Of a stretch of DNA of 64,000 nucleotides, positions 1 to 12,400 are shown in pieces. The DNA is from Sarcocystis neurona (Eukaryota; Apicomplexa; Conoidasida; Eucoccidiorida; Sarcocystidae), in assembly GCA_000727475.1 (NCBI GenBank), contig KL647289.1, positions 4,282,019 to 4,346,018 on the forward strand. Direction: 5' to 3'. Positions within the stretch are counted from its first letter, which is position 1, and each line of letters starts with the position of its first letter. The notes below the pieces were generated by a model. It did not search any database. It had not been told where the DNA came from and was given only the letters and a program-made list of their open reading frames with translations. The translations under genes were made by a program, and so were the position numbers.

Positions 1-2270
1 CTTCGCCCACCGCAATGTCGCGCAACGCGTACAGGCCCAAATGGCACTGCGCACCAGCCTCATCGCCACCCTCCTGCAATAAGCCTTGCAAACAGTGGCA
101 CACACTTCGTAATCACCTAGCCCCCACATTATATATGCTTCAGCCAGCGTTACACCCATGTAGTCGAATCGTTGTCCGGCATTTGGGCTTTCGACACGCC
201 CGGAAAGGAGATAGACGGATATGTGTAATTGAGGCATCTACGGTTGACCATGCCGGCGTTGCGCTGCAGAGCGCTTGTATCGGCATAGTGGCGGAGAGTT
301 AAATTGCTTTCCATACAGCATGACTGGCGGTTGTGAGCAAATGAACACGCGTGCTTTTTTAGTGAATGCCGGAGGGCAGCTCGTGGGGTTGCGTCAGATA
401 AAGCACAAGACTAGGAACGAAAAAATCCCCTTATAGCGGCGCCTTCCGTGCACTGCGCCGTCACCAGTGGGTCCAAAGAATTGCAGAACCTAGAAAAAGT
501 TCATTTTTCTACTCATCAGAGATGCGGCAGTCTGTTTCTCTTTTTGCGTAGCGACGTTCTGAACGATCGCACTGAGGGCAAATGCGAGGCAAGAAAATGC
601 AACGCAGAGAGTAAGACTGTGACTGTGGTAAAGCAGTCTGCGACGAACACGCGGAACAATGTGCGTCCAGTATCAGAAACAAGTGCCAATTGGGTTTGGC
701 AGTGTGTACTCTGGTAGACCAGTTCGCACGCTCACGCTGCTAACGTCTTGCGTTCGACAGTTCGGTGTGCAGGAGTGGTTGATGAATCGCGTGACGCCGC
801 CACTGTGTGTCGCGTCCACGATGCAGCTGTTCTTCAGCTTGAAAAAATACGTTTTCCCGCCGAGGCTCTGCATGTACTGCCATTCTCTGCAACATGGCAC
901 AGGCACGCGCAGCATGCAGAGAGTGGTAGTGCAGCGGGGTCTTCGAAACCGGGGCGCGAATGACTGAGGAAAAACGTCACAATCAGATTCGGATCACTGC
1001 TGGAGCCGTGTCGTGCGTCACGTTTGTGTACGTTACTTGTTGCGTACGACACGGGACAGCGTATGACTCTGAACACAGTGCACACCGGTGGGTCGGCATC
1101 GGCGGGTGCAGAGGACAGCATATTATAGAATGGCGTGCACAAGTGTCCCACTTGACAACCAGGTTACACTTCGTCTGTCTACATTGAGAAACGTAGAATC
1201 TGCTACGCTCATCAGTTGTAGTGTCAGAGCGGTGGCAGCAGCCTCACTCACCGAAACAGAAGGAATAATGCGCGTAAAAGTAATTACGAAACCTGTTCCA
1301 GACGCCAGCTACAAGCTACAACACATACTGGTGCCTTTCGTTCTGTTTTACAATGTGTAGCCGGTATTCGGGTTGCGAATACCCTTACAAATCTTTTCCG
1401 AGGAAAACATCACTTCACGTAGGGAGCTCCAGCGTGGTCGAGCTACACACGATGGAACCAGAGGAAAAGCTATTGCCCTCATACTGTGCTGAAGTGTCAG
1501 GAGTCGTACACGTACCTAAAATTGGAAAGTGCGTCACTGATCATGTTGGACGAGTACTCCACGATAAATTCGTCGCGACAGATTGGTTCGCCCGCGAAGA
1601 CTCCCCATCTGCACAAGTTGGATGACTGCTAGCACAAAAGTAGCGCTGTACAATCCTCTACACACGTGCTTGAGATGCTGCTCATATAGTTGCTTTGAGA
1701 TGCATGCGTGGCAGCGCGTAGAGATACGTCTTGAATAACCCGACCGCTGTACACAGAGACAATTAGGGGGACGAAGGACGATATCGGTCGTGGCATGCTC
1801 GTATTCCCGGAATGTCCTGGCGCAGTTACTAGCGAATCACGGTCGAATGCCGTATGCGATTTCCCCCTGTCTGCGTAAGTACGTCTTCAATTAGTGTGGA
1901 TATCGTCGATGAGAGTGCGGGGTCGTACGTTTGTAGCGCCACACCAATTGCAATGAATATGAATATCATAGTACTGGAGACACACGACGATGAAGCACGC
2001 TCACAGTATGCGAGCACGATTGAGAGACAACAAGTAGATGAGACCGTCGTCCACGGTGTATATAGCAGAGCTTGTCAAACACCTATAGTGCCGACGCGTG
2101 TCATGTATACGTGTAGTATGGCGCCCTTCAGTGACTACCTGTTGATAGCAACAAATCTTACCCATGAACGTTTGATTTCTTCAGTTTAAGAATCTTCGTT
2201 CGAGCAAGAAAAGATGGAATCCTGGCTCCCAAGCGAGCGGCGGCAACGTCAAAAAGAGCCGCAGTATGTG
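1..2270 (-). CDS. SET-domain protein lysine methyltransferase, SET2/ASH1-like (partial; runs off the left edge; 5' exons not found)
   Basis: A histone-type lysine methyltransferase using S-adenosylmethionine, presumably nuclear. Four exons fit: 2270-2162, 1608-1516, 886-736 and 73-1, with introns of 553, 629 and 662 nt. Junction phases agree: GG+A gives Gly, AG+A gives Arg, and the third joint is phase 0. The joined protein reads NVHGWGVFAGEPICRDEF, then VEY, a helix around LSNFREWQY, TYFFKL, VDAT, RFINHSCTPNC and finally HLGLYALRDIAVGE at the window edge. This is the SET order: N-terminal GWG, the central Tyr strand, the RFxNHSCxPN cofactor and knot motif, then the start of ExLTYDY, which lies outside. 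The usual EYxGE is EYSSN here. A short Gly/Glu-rich insert follows NHSC. No AWS or post-SET cysteines were seen, and exons upstream of 2270 must exist. Family is very likely; the target lysine is unknown. Confidence 0.85.
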
Positions 2271-3428
2271 CTGAACGTAGCCACCAGCCACAGGGAAAGC
2301 ACAAGGCCCAGTGCACACTGCTGGACCATCAAGATAGAGCAATTATGTCTTCTCAAACGCTGTACGCGCTAACGTGCAAATGAACCGCTTTACACCAAGG
2401 AAGCCTACGTGTGTAGGACGATGCTCAGCGATGACTCATGGAGGACTGCAGTACGGCAGACAGAGACACAATAATGAAAACCGGCAATTTCAGTCTACAT
2501 GTAAAAGAATCGGCGTTGTCGCCATACAGAAGTTGTGTGGCCGCACGTCAACGTTAGAGCAACGGAATATTTGCCACAGCGCTTCCGGGTGGGCGCATTT
2601 GGAGCGGGGAAGTGAAGGCGCCGGCCCCGCGCGTAGGTGGTCGCTACGCCAGCTGAAGCTCAGCGCGTGGAACTCTTGTCATGGTACCATCCTGCTGCAA
2701 AAACCGCAAACCCACGCGGACAGCCGCACCTGAACGCAGACTACTGATGGTTTTTGTGACCGCCGTCCGCTGCGCTTCCGCCTGTCCTTTGCAGAGTTCT
2801 TCGTGTCGCACGGAGAGAGGAGTCCCTAGTGAAGAAGTATGAAATCCACTTGCCATTTTAACGAGGTGCAAGTAGGACGAAAAGGACTACACCATAAGTG
2901 ACCCGTCTCTCACGACATACAAACGAGATGTTACTGCTGCTCTCTTGAACGTGGTAGTTCTAGGAAGCACAAGGAGGCAACACGCACAGCGTTTTGATAC
3001 GATGATCTAACCATCGGGTGTAAGTGCAAGAACACTAGCCTACGACAGCGCAGTTGCTGCACCTTCTTTCAAAGTAAATGGAACTTCTTGAAAAGACCGC
3101 GGTCAAAGCAGCACGACTGATGCAGCTCACCCTTCCGTTCATGCTGGTCCACGGTGAAGAAGAGTTCGTTACGCCGTAATTGCAGAAGTGCGTTTTCCGG
3201 TAGCAACCCGTCCTCCTGCGCGCGAGTAACGTATAGAAGGAAAAGCGTCGCCTGTGTGAAGAAACAGTAGCTTTCCCTGAAAACTATGGAGCACATTCAC
3301 CGGGATGCGCACACAAAGGGAAAAAGTTCCAGCTGAACTGGGACTCTTGCACCATAGTGCCACTGGAACGCTGCTTTTATACCGCTTATTTCACTGTATT
3401 CTCTTGTTCTGTGCTGCCTCCCGCTCGT
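2271..3428. other. Unassigned stretch, probably intron and 5' exons of the SET gene
   Basis: No convincing exon was found here. The SET exon ending at 2162 begins in phase 1 at 2270 behind a pyrimidine-rich acceptor, so at least one more upstream coding exon is required. It would lie here or, less likely, beyond the cyclin-like gene. A minus-strand open frame at 2644-2871 ends in TAG and lacks clear borders. A second, at 3069-3296, is equally unsupported. Confidence 0.3.
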
Positions 3429-5777
3429 CTAAAATCTAGAGAAGTACAGACACCACCACACGGATACCGTTTTTTCATTCCGTCGAAGGATGCATGGCAT
3501 TCCAAGACGCCTCAGATAGGGTTCTACGCTCGTATATTGCACTGAAGAGAGGCAGAGCGATGCTGGATAGCAGACAATCCGTAGCGCCACGGCTATTCCA
3601 CCATAGGTCAGCCGGTGCCGACCGAGTTTTGACAATGGAGACGAAACAGATCGGGGGCCCACAGCAGACAGCCTAATTTTTGAATGTCTCAGTATACATC
3701 CAGTGTTCCTCCCTTCTGCCCAGTGGCTGCATCTGTCGCGCGGTGTGCCGGCTACCGATATAACAAGTCCATGAAAAGCCGAAACGTTGCGTTCTTGCAT
3801 GGCCTTCGTCGGAAGCGCCAAAGAGGTTCTGTCCGCTGCTTGCCAGTTTGCAGCTAGGAGCCTGCTATGGCTGGTGCCGTCCGTAGGTAGTAGCAGATCC
3901 GGTTGTGTGAGATCCAAACCATCTGCAGTCGCGTCCAGTGAGGCCAACTCGCACCGCGGCGTCGCTTGTGTAGGCGGTGGATTCTCTTCCTCGCATTCGT
4001 CCCAACGTAAGCTGATTGTGTCGTGTTGCCGTTGTTCCTTTCTAATGCTGAGCGTCTTCTCTATGTTTCTTCCTCCGCGTTCCATTCTTGCCTGCTGATT
4101 CACCTCTCCCTCAATGTGAATGCTGTTGCTGCGTGCCTTGTCGCCTCGCGTTTGCCATGACAACCGGGAGGCCAGAACATTGACCGTAAGTCCCTGATAT
4201 GCTGAGATGCCTGTCGCTGTTGTTGAGTTGACGGGATGCGCAACCGGTTCTCGAAAAGAAAACCTTACGCTTGTTGAGGATTTACCTGTAGGCCGACGTA
4301 AGTAGAGAAAATTGCGAAGTGTGGGGCGTCTACAAAATCAATGCAGCAGAAAACTGCCTGGCGACGGCCGAGGACAAGGGGACCCGTGGTCACACCTAAG
4401 AGCTTAGTAAAAAGTCTCTGGAGCCCCCCCGCATTGATGCTGCGAGCGCTGTTACGATCACGACTGCCGACGACTTGCAAGAGTACTTACCTTTGAGATT
4501 GCGTGGCAAAGTACCATGTCGCAATTTAGCTTCTTTGCACGACTGGAGGGCCACCTCTGCTGCATTAGCAGATACAACTGGGGTGGTGACAGAGGTACAC
4601 GTTGCCGTATTGCCAAGTGGCGAGGGCTTGACTTCGCCTGTCGGTGTGTCGGGGAACTCCGGGGGTGCCTCCGAAGAAGAAATTTTCGTCTTGAGCCACG
4701 ACATTGATAGGGGCACGTCGCCACCAGAACGCACGGCATTATCATGTCGATGCTGCAAGCGGTGGGCTGTGCAGCCGTCGTGCTCTGCGCTTTCGGACTC
4801 TATGACCTGCACCTCGCTAATCAGTCCACAACCTTGGCCTGAAGGGCAATGGGAGCGAGAGAGATAAATGCCTGCGGCACACAGCAACGGATATGAGAAT
4901 TCACCACCACAAACTGAACGGCAGAATTTTCTAATGTACACTGTGTGGGCGACATTCAGCAACGCTGCCGCACCAGAAGACGCCACCTCCTAACGGAACG
5001 TGCAATAAATGCGACCAACTGCAGTGGCGCATTACTGAGAGTAGCACTGCCCATGATGCAAAATCGCATACCGTTTTCCAGAAGTAAGTCCCAGGCGAAC
5101 AAATCAATGCGAGATTTTTCGACGAGACCGGCAATACGCGCGCTCGTTGCCGCAACTGTTGACGTCTCTCTAAATTTAGAAAGCATGTTCCTGGAATTTG
5201 CTCCTTCGTTCGCGCTGCCCGTACTTTTACTATTGGAGGCAGCTCCTACTTGTCGGCTTTTTTCGAGCGGAGGCTGTTGTTGTAGTTTTTTTAATTCGTA
5301 AGAATTTACTGTGTTGGTCAACGTCCTACGGACCGTGTCACAGCCACCTGCTGCAGCGTTATCTGCTGGTCCACAATGCGTTAAGATGGAACGTACACGC
5401 AGGCTCATCTGTTGGATCGCCTGCCTATAGGTCGCAATACTAAAGTCAATTTCCTTCTTGGTGCCTATGGCGATAGGCGCTGAGACAGAAGCTCCTCGGC
5501 TAGAGCTCAGGTGCGCGGAACGGCTGCTGCTGTCGAAAGCTGCAGGTGACTCCGGTCGAGCACGGACAGGAGTAGACGCGCGCACCTTCGACGGAGGGCC
5601 AGTGTCGCCTCTGGCGAAAACTGCCGGTGAAAATGAGTCCACGAGAACGGACTGACGAGTGCCACTCCGTTGCAGCTGGTGGCGGATAAAAAGAGGCACA
5701 CCTCTTCTTATGTGCGCGAGGAAGGGTGTAACCTGCAGGTGCAACCCTGATGCAGCAGACAACCCAAAGAATCCCAC
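3429..5777 (-). CDS. Putative cyclin-box protein, four exons, 5' end unresolved
   Basis: Exons: about 5777 to 5072, 4964-4491, 4395-4286 and 4193-3429, ending in TAG. The introns are short (106, 95 and 92 nt), and every junction is phase-consistent: G+CG gives Ala, G+GT gives Gly, and the last is phase 0. Donors are strong (GTATGC, GTAAGTAC, GTAAAT). The exon 1/2 joint creates LFAWDLLLENALLNVAHTVY followed by IRKFCRSV and FSYPLLCAAGIYLSRSH. This resembles helices 2 and 3 of the cyclin fold in transcriptional cyclins (H, K, L, T): an Ala-rich helix, a Tyr-x-Arg-Phe turn, then a small-residue helix. The rest is Ser/Pro/Thr-rich and hydrophilic, with no second cyclin fold that I recognise. The frame upstream of 5777 opens only with GTG, so the true start is probably the ATG at MSLRVRS or lies in an unmapped 5' exon. 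The exon structure is convincing; the cyclin assignment is tentative and would need a kinase partner. Confidence 0.5.
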
Positions 5778-6465
5778 GCTTGCTTGTCGTGAGCCCTAGC
5801 CACACGCAGCTGCGTGAAACAGTTGTCTTGACACAGAGACGCAGGTCGGTACACGCGACAGCATAAGGCCAAACATCAACAGTCTTGCACGCGCAAAATG
5901 CCAGAGATGCACAGACCGGCATCCTTTTCGCGTATTGCCATCTCTGCGTGGTATCTGTGAGTTCTCGACCACGATGTTACGACGTTCGCACAGCTAGAGG
6001 TCGTTCTGTTCTGTGCAGCCTTCTGTCGCGCGGGCGGTGTAACTAATCAGGTGTTCCTCCACGAGCAGTGATGTAGCATCTTATCGACGCGCGCTCCTTA
6101 CACCGCTACAAATTTTCCTGAGCATGTTTTACAGTCTCTCCGTTCCCCTCATACAGTGCTCACCGCTGCGTCTGGAGGCTTTCGAAACGTCTACAGAGTG
6201 CCAAACTGCTACCGGTACTCCTATACTGCTGGTCACCACGAGGGCGAGCGCTGTACGCTCCAGTGCCACTGAGAGGTGCGGAAACATACCTACTGCGGAG
6301 TCGCATCCTCTTAAGGCTGCGAAGAAGTGACCACGCAAACGCAAACGACGGTGTACATACGTAGTTCTATAGTCATGAGAAAAGACGTAAGCGTAAGCAA
6401 CACAGTGTAGCATACTGTACCGTTGCTCTGCACTGCCGCTTTTCTAGACAGCGGTAACTTGTAGT
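5778..6465. other. Intergenic spacer between the cyclin-like gene and the giant gene
   Basis: This separates the start of the cyclin-like gene from the stop codon of the giant gene, so it should hold the 3' UTR of the latter and the promoter or 5' exon of the former. I see only short chance open frames and no repeats. Confidence 0.4.
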
Positions 6466-9400
6466 TCACAACTCTCCTTCGTGAAATGCCAAGCGAAGCA
6501 TACCTGTTCTGACGTCGTCGCAAAGTCGAACGAATCCTCCGAAATCAACACATTCCTGGTGCGTGGTCGGGCACACCGATACGACATTTGTCAGTGCGCA
6601 GCCGGGTGTCTCAGGCTGGTCGTTGTTGTGTGGTTCTCGTTGTAGTCTCTTAATCTTTTGCTTTGTGCCTGTCTCGCATGTCACGGGTGACAGTCCTGTG
6701 GTCGGATCAGCCGCCTGCCCAACGTGTCTGTCAATCCGTCGAGGAAACGAGGGCGCTGAAGAAGTCGGCCTCAGCACGGAGCAAGTAGTGATGGCTTCGG
6801 TGTTGCCGCTGATGCGACTGTTGCTTCTGCTTGTGCAGTGCTTAGCCTGTGCAGCACAGACTGAACCGGGCGGCCCCGCGCCTCCTCGAGGGCGGCAGAG
6901 TCCAGCTGTCACGCATGGGGTGGTACGGTCACCGAAGCGGGTATCGCTGAAATTGTCCCCAACAGATGTGTACGTGTCTCTTAAGACAGAGCTAGTTTTT
7001 CCGTCTGCATCACCCGTTAAATTTTCCACGCCGCAGTCAGTCCTCCGGATTCTCGTACTGTTCTCGGTTGCGGCCGTGTCAGTCAAATTTCTTCTACCTT
7101 CGGGAGGGGGTTGGAGACTTGGTCGTTTACGAGTGCGCAGCAACCTGTTGAACAGTTTTGACTCCTCTTCTTCATACGCAGATGCACAGCGCTGATGCCC
7201 AGTCCACCGCCGCTGGCCTCCTTTGGGTCTACCGCGAGCCTTCAACGTCTGCGCATACGTAGATTGCTCACGAGCGCACTTCGCCTTGGTCTGCCCTCGC
7301 CAAAGCGGCCGAACGGAATGTGTCGCTAGCATAAACCTGTATCTATCCACTTTTTGGTGTACGCCTTGCTGCAGTTCACGTGCGTTCCTCTCCGCTAGAG
7401 AGTCGTTCTCCTCCTGTGATCCTCGGGCTTCGTTGAGAGGCGCCTTTGAATAGAAGTGCTCCGTATCCACTGCTCTAACACAACTGTGGATTCCCTCTCC
7501 TGTATTCAGTCTTTCATCGCCTGCAGGAAGAGGTTTTCCTTCGTGCGCTGCCAGGTGTTTTGAGCCCTGTTGCCTCTTACCAGGACGGTGTAGGAACGGC
7601 GCGCTGCAGTGTCCTTGTATCTGACCGTCAGCCACCTCCACAGAATTTTCTTGAGATAATGGAGAGTTCACGTGGGAGGCGCAACCCACTGCAACACATG
7701 GCGAATACATTTGTCTTTCTGTGACCTCTTTTGAAGTCACGTCTGCGAATGCCTTCCCTTGGGGTTCCAACGTTTGCTGCCGCCGCGGTTGTCGTTCGAC
7801 CTGAGTGTCCAGGAACATGAAGAGGGTGAATAGGACGTTGCTTAGGACCAGTGCTGCCAGACGTCGTATCACAGTCAATATTGAGCTCGACCCCGTTGTG
7901 TGAGACGCCTGATTTCTAGTTGATCCATTATAGCCGCCACCGCCGGTGCTGCGTTTGTCGAGAGTTTCACGCACAGCAGCGCACGCGGCAAATGCTGCAG
8001 CACTTTCAGGTGTCGCTCCATCTGCTTTCAAAAGTTCAGTAGTGCCGTTGCGCAGCAACTCGTGCAGCTGTGACCTACGCAGCAGAGGTCGCAGCAACCC
8101 TATGCAATCTGTACACGACGTCCTCACGGTAAGTGAAGAGAAGTCACCGCGGGCCATAATCTCTGTAGCCAAAGGGCACCGAAGCTGGTGCAACACCAGC
8201 CGTAACAACACTGCTCTTGTCTCACAATTTTTCTCCTTGAAGTCTGTCAGGCAGTTGCTCCGCACGTCACGGACTGCCCCTCGAACGGCTTGATGCTGCG
8301 CGTCGTTTGACTGGGCCACGCCTGATATAGAAGTTTGCCGATAATTCTTTGGGTCCGTTTGCACGAGCTTCTTATGCGCGGCTCGCTCTTCGCGACCAAC
8401 GTCCCAGTTTGTGAGTAACAACGCGGCTAGTTCGGCACAAAGAGACACGTACCGTCCATAGAATACGGCTGCAACTACTGCCGCTTGTGCGGCTGGCAAC
8501 GGACAATAGCAGTTCGACGAATACATCCCAGTGCTGGTTGACAAGTCGCTACAGCAGGGTACTTCAAGAAGACAAGCGCGAGAAGTATCACTTTGGTACG
8601 AACAAGCGAATGAGAGAAAACACGACGGAGAAACTACAACTGATTCAGACTCGCCCCCCTCAGCACTTTTACGACCAATTTCCCCAACCACAACGGCAGT
8701 GGCCCCGGCGGCAGCGGCCTTTGTAATGGCAGCGCAGACAAGCTCCTCAGCGCGCTGAGTGATTGTTGAAGAGAAGCCGGGGCGAACACCAGGTAAACCA
8801 GCCAGTGTGACAGCATCAGCGTCTTTCTTCAGTGCAACAGGACGGTGGTCATCAGCAATATTGTCGGCGCCCTTGTGTCCGCAGAGACCAATACAGGCGA
8901 CAGTGCTCCCGTGTGGCGCGCCACGTATTTTATCAGCGTGACTCGCAGACCCTGAGCCAAGGTGTGCTGCTATACCATTCCGCAGTACTACGGCTTCTTT
9001 GTAGTAATTTGGTGCGACGCAGTGTAGTTCAGCTGGGTCAGTGCGCGTGATTCGAGCGCCTCTACGGTGCTGTATTCTTCCACCGCCCTTTGCGCTCGGC
9101 AACGCGGAAGTGCACGTGACAAGAAATGATGCAAAGCACATGGAAACCGGCTGCAGCAGGCTTTCAATTCCACAATCACCTCTCGAAAGCTGATCAGTGA
9201 GTCGTGCACCCTCCTCGACAGCACTCACATCAACGTCGTCCCCAGCCTTACAGGAGGTAACTTTTACTTCCGTAACACGAATGCCTACAGCCCCTTGCCT
9301 TGATGCAGCGGGTGACAGTCCTTCCTGGGGTGCAGTGTTTGCTAGAGAGCTACAGATGAAGCGTTCCGTGAAATACATAAGAGCGCTATCACACGTATAC

Positions 9401-12400
9401 GCACGACTGTCCGATGTTGCCTCTGCTGCTACAGAGGGCTGCAGCATGATCAGGTGATATCGTCGTAATTGGGAATTGCAGCCACTAGTGCGCCTCTCAT
9501 CTCGATCGCTGCAGGCACTCCTCCCGTCACCCCCTGCCGCGTCTCGCCTATCGAAGGGCGAGAGAACGTGTCGGTCAACTGCCCAGGAGAACCTCCGACA
9601 GGGTACCGCTCGTGCGCGTTGGCACCGAGCTGCCGAGTCGCACGAACAGCCGCAGGGAAGCTGGGGGACAAGCGAAAAAGCCTCATACCAGCTGTACCGA
9701 GTAACTCGGTCACATGACGAGAGGCACCCTCTGTCGCGCAGTGTCCTTCCCCGGTATCCGATGATGTCACTTGCAATGTCGTGTTCTTCTTCTAGGTGGA
9801 CACACGATAATGGAAAGCTTGTCCTGCAGATCATGTTGCGACGGGGTAGGGTCCGTGGCACATGGTGTGAACAGGTGAGGTCTTGTGAGGTGCTTCCCCG
9901 CGAGGCATCTGCGGCTGTTCGGTCTTCAACTGAACGACGGCTCCCTGCAGAAGGTGACCTGCAAGCTGATGTGTTACGCAGATTTATTCGAATGGTTTCC
10001 AGGTCATGACGCACGCGTACAGCTGCAGGACCCTCCGGGCACAGCCTCCGCTGTTCTCCTCTTGCAGGCGCTCGCTCTTGCAAGCTACGAGTGACCTTGT
10101 TCGGATCAGTAGCCTGCTGTAAATTTTGCGAACGCTCGTCCGCAGACTCTTCAGCCTCAAAACCTGCACTGCGGATTGAAGGAAAAGCTGTCGCAGCCCA
10201 CTGCGCATCCACCCTGGGGTCACATCTCCGGCTTCTATCATAACCAACTTTTCCGGTTTCCTGCAGAGAGGAACGCCCTCTCGAGGCTTTAGTTGACGGC
10301 TGTTGCACCGTTCTCTCCCAACCATGTTCCCAGGCGCAGCGGTCCATGGTGAGCGACGATACACCGGCTTGCTCTGTGCGACAAGCGTCCGCGACAACGC
10401 AACTGTCTGCAGAAGGCCCAGCGTCGTTTAATCTGCGGCTGCCGCCGCCGACTGTAGCATCCGTACGCACAGCTCCGTATGAATTACATTCTCTCCCGTA
10501 CGATTCTGCAGCGTAAGAGCGCAGAAAAAGAAAATCCCTTATCTTGGGAGTGCCTGCTGTCTGCCATACCTCTAGGATTATATATCTTGAAATGCCAATC
10601 CATATATTCCGTTCTTGCATGACTCCCTCCGGGGGCGCTCTGTGGATGCAGGCGTGATGCACCCGAGGACTGTTCCTACCCGCAAGAACCTGTAGTGTAC
10701 GCATGCTCAACTAGCAATGACAGATCCCGCTGAAGCAACACCACATGACGTTTAGCGTGTCAGGACGATCTGCTCCGTATCCTGGACGTCACTATACAAT
10801 ACGTTTTCTGAGTGTTATGCCCGCAAGATGAACGTCACATACAGCTACCCTTGTGGAGAGTGAAGCTTTATGTGTTTCTTTACTTCTTTCGTGCGTTTCC
10901 CTTGCTGCGTAGAGCACACGACAAAACCGGATAGAGGCGGTCATCATCGGTGAGTCTGTATTCTGAGGAGTTCACGAAAATACGTCACACCACTATCCGA
11001 CCTGTCTCTGAAAATGAGTGGAAGGCGACGCAAGGTCGAGTCGAAATGAAATCCGCGGAAGAAGGGCCGAAGCGTGGAGCCTCCGCCGTAGATCCCGAGG
11101 GAGACTTGGCCCATGACGCACTGGCTTCTGGCCGTCCAGTGTTGTCGCTGCGCGTGGAGGCAGTTCTGTCGATACCTCTCTTCGAAACAGGTGGCTGAAA
11201 ACCTGTAGCCTTGCTGTTGCTCGTCATTCCTTGTGACGAGCACTGATCGGACGCAGCGAGTGACCTTGGCCAAAGCGCTACTGATCGGTTTGCTAACTCA
11301 ATGGCCGCAGCAGGCACACCGCGTGTAGTGTGCACTGCTGCTGTAGCACCAGAGCTCGCAACCACGTGGCCTGCAGTAGACGTGAAGCCCTGCCTCCTGA
11401 TTTCGGGTGTTCTAGCGGCTGGGTTTTCTTCAACGCCGAAGAGAAGCCGACCGCAGCTGGGGCAGTCGTCCTTTCCGCAGAAAATTGAACGCAGTACACA
11501 CGGAAGCAGAAAGCGAGAGGACGCCAGGGTGAGGACGTAGTGCAGGAGGTACTGTTTAGCGCACTCAGATGGTGCAGTAGCTGCTGCGAAAGACTTCAGC
11601 AGGATGCGAGGGACATCCCCATCATGAAGCGTATCGTGTGCTGGCCGCGTGCTTCCCGTGCCAACGGGAATAATGGGGAATAGCAAAGTGGCGGAGCCAG
11701 CCGGAGCAGCCGCATTTGAAAAGAGGGGCGTTTGTACTCCGAGGCTGCGTGGAGGAAGTGCGGAAGTCAGCACACCCGCGGTGATCCTGGAACTTCCGCT
11801 GCTATCTTTCGCTGTCCTGCAGGACGTGGTGTTGCACAAGCCTGCTACATGCGGCAAAATCATCACACGACAGCACGTGTCGCGTTCCCCGACTGTATGT
11901 AGCCGAGTCGGCAGACCCTTGTACGGAGCCCTCGCAGCAGATCCGCGTTGGATATTGCTGCTGTCAGTAGCACGCACTACCTCAAATTCTTCGTTGCAGG
12001 GGCCGGCAGCTTGAAGAACTAGACCACGCGGTTCACGAGTGTTTCCGGTGCACTTCAGGGGTTTGCGCGGGTTGGAAAGAAGCGGCCACGTCTGCTGTAG
12101 AAAAGACGGCAACTGTCCTTCAGCACAACCGGAATACGGACTTTCTGACGACGAGAACAGCGACAGTGCTGGAGCGGACCCAGAAGGGCTGGAGGCATTG
12201 GCATGTCGCGTTTGCAGTAACCTGTGCAACTGCGCATAGGACTCGCTGCTGCTGCCCGCTTGAAGAGATTCCAGAAAACTGCAAGGCGTCCAGCAGACGA
12301 CCTGCTGCTCAAACGCGTCCTCATTCGCTTCCAGTTGTTGTTGGCACGCACCGTGAAGGAGACCACATGCAGACGTAAAGCTTGTTTGCTGCTGCCTCTC

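Noticed and set aside
1854..2189. Plus-strand 111-codon frame
   Set aside because: Overlaps the end of a well-supported SET exon on the other strand and has no motif.
4286..4395. RRQAVFCCIDFVDA taken as a class III nucleotide cyclase motif
   Set aside because: The downstream FT, Gly and second Asp of the cyclase core are missing and the neighbouring exons fit no cyclase.
6563..7195. Plus-strand 210-codon frame opposite the giant gene
   Set aside because: It is antisense to a 1,414-codon frame and has no motif or splice support.
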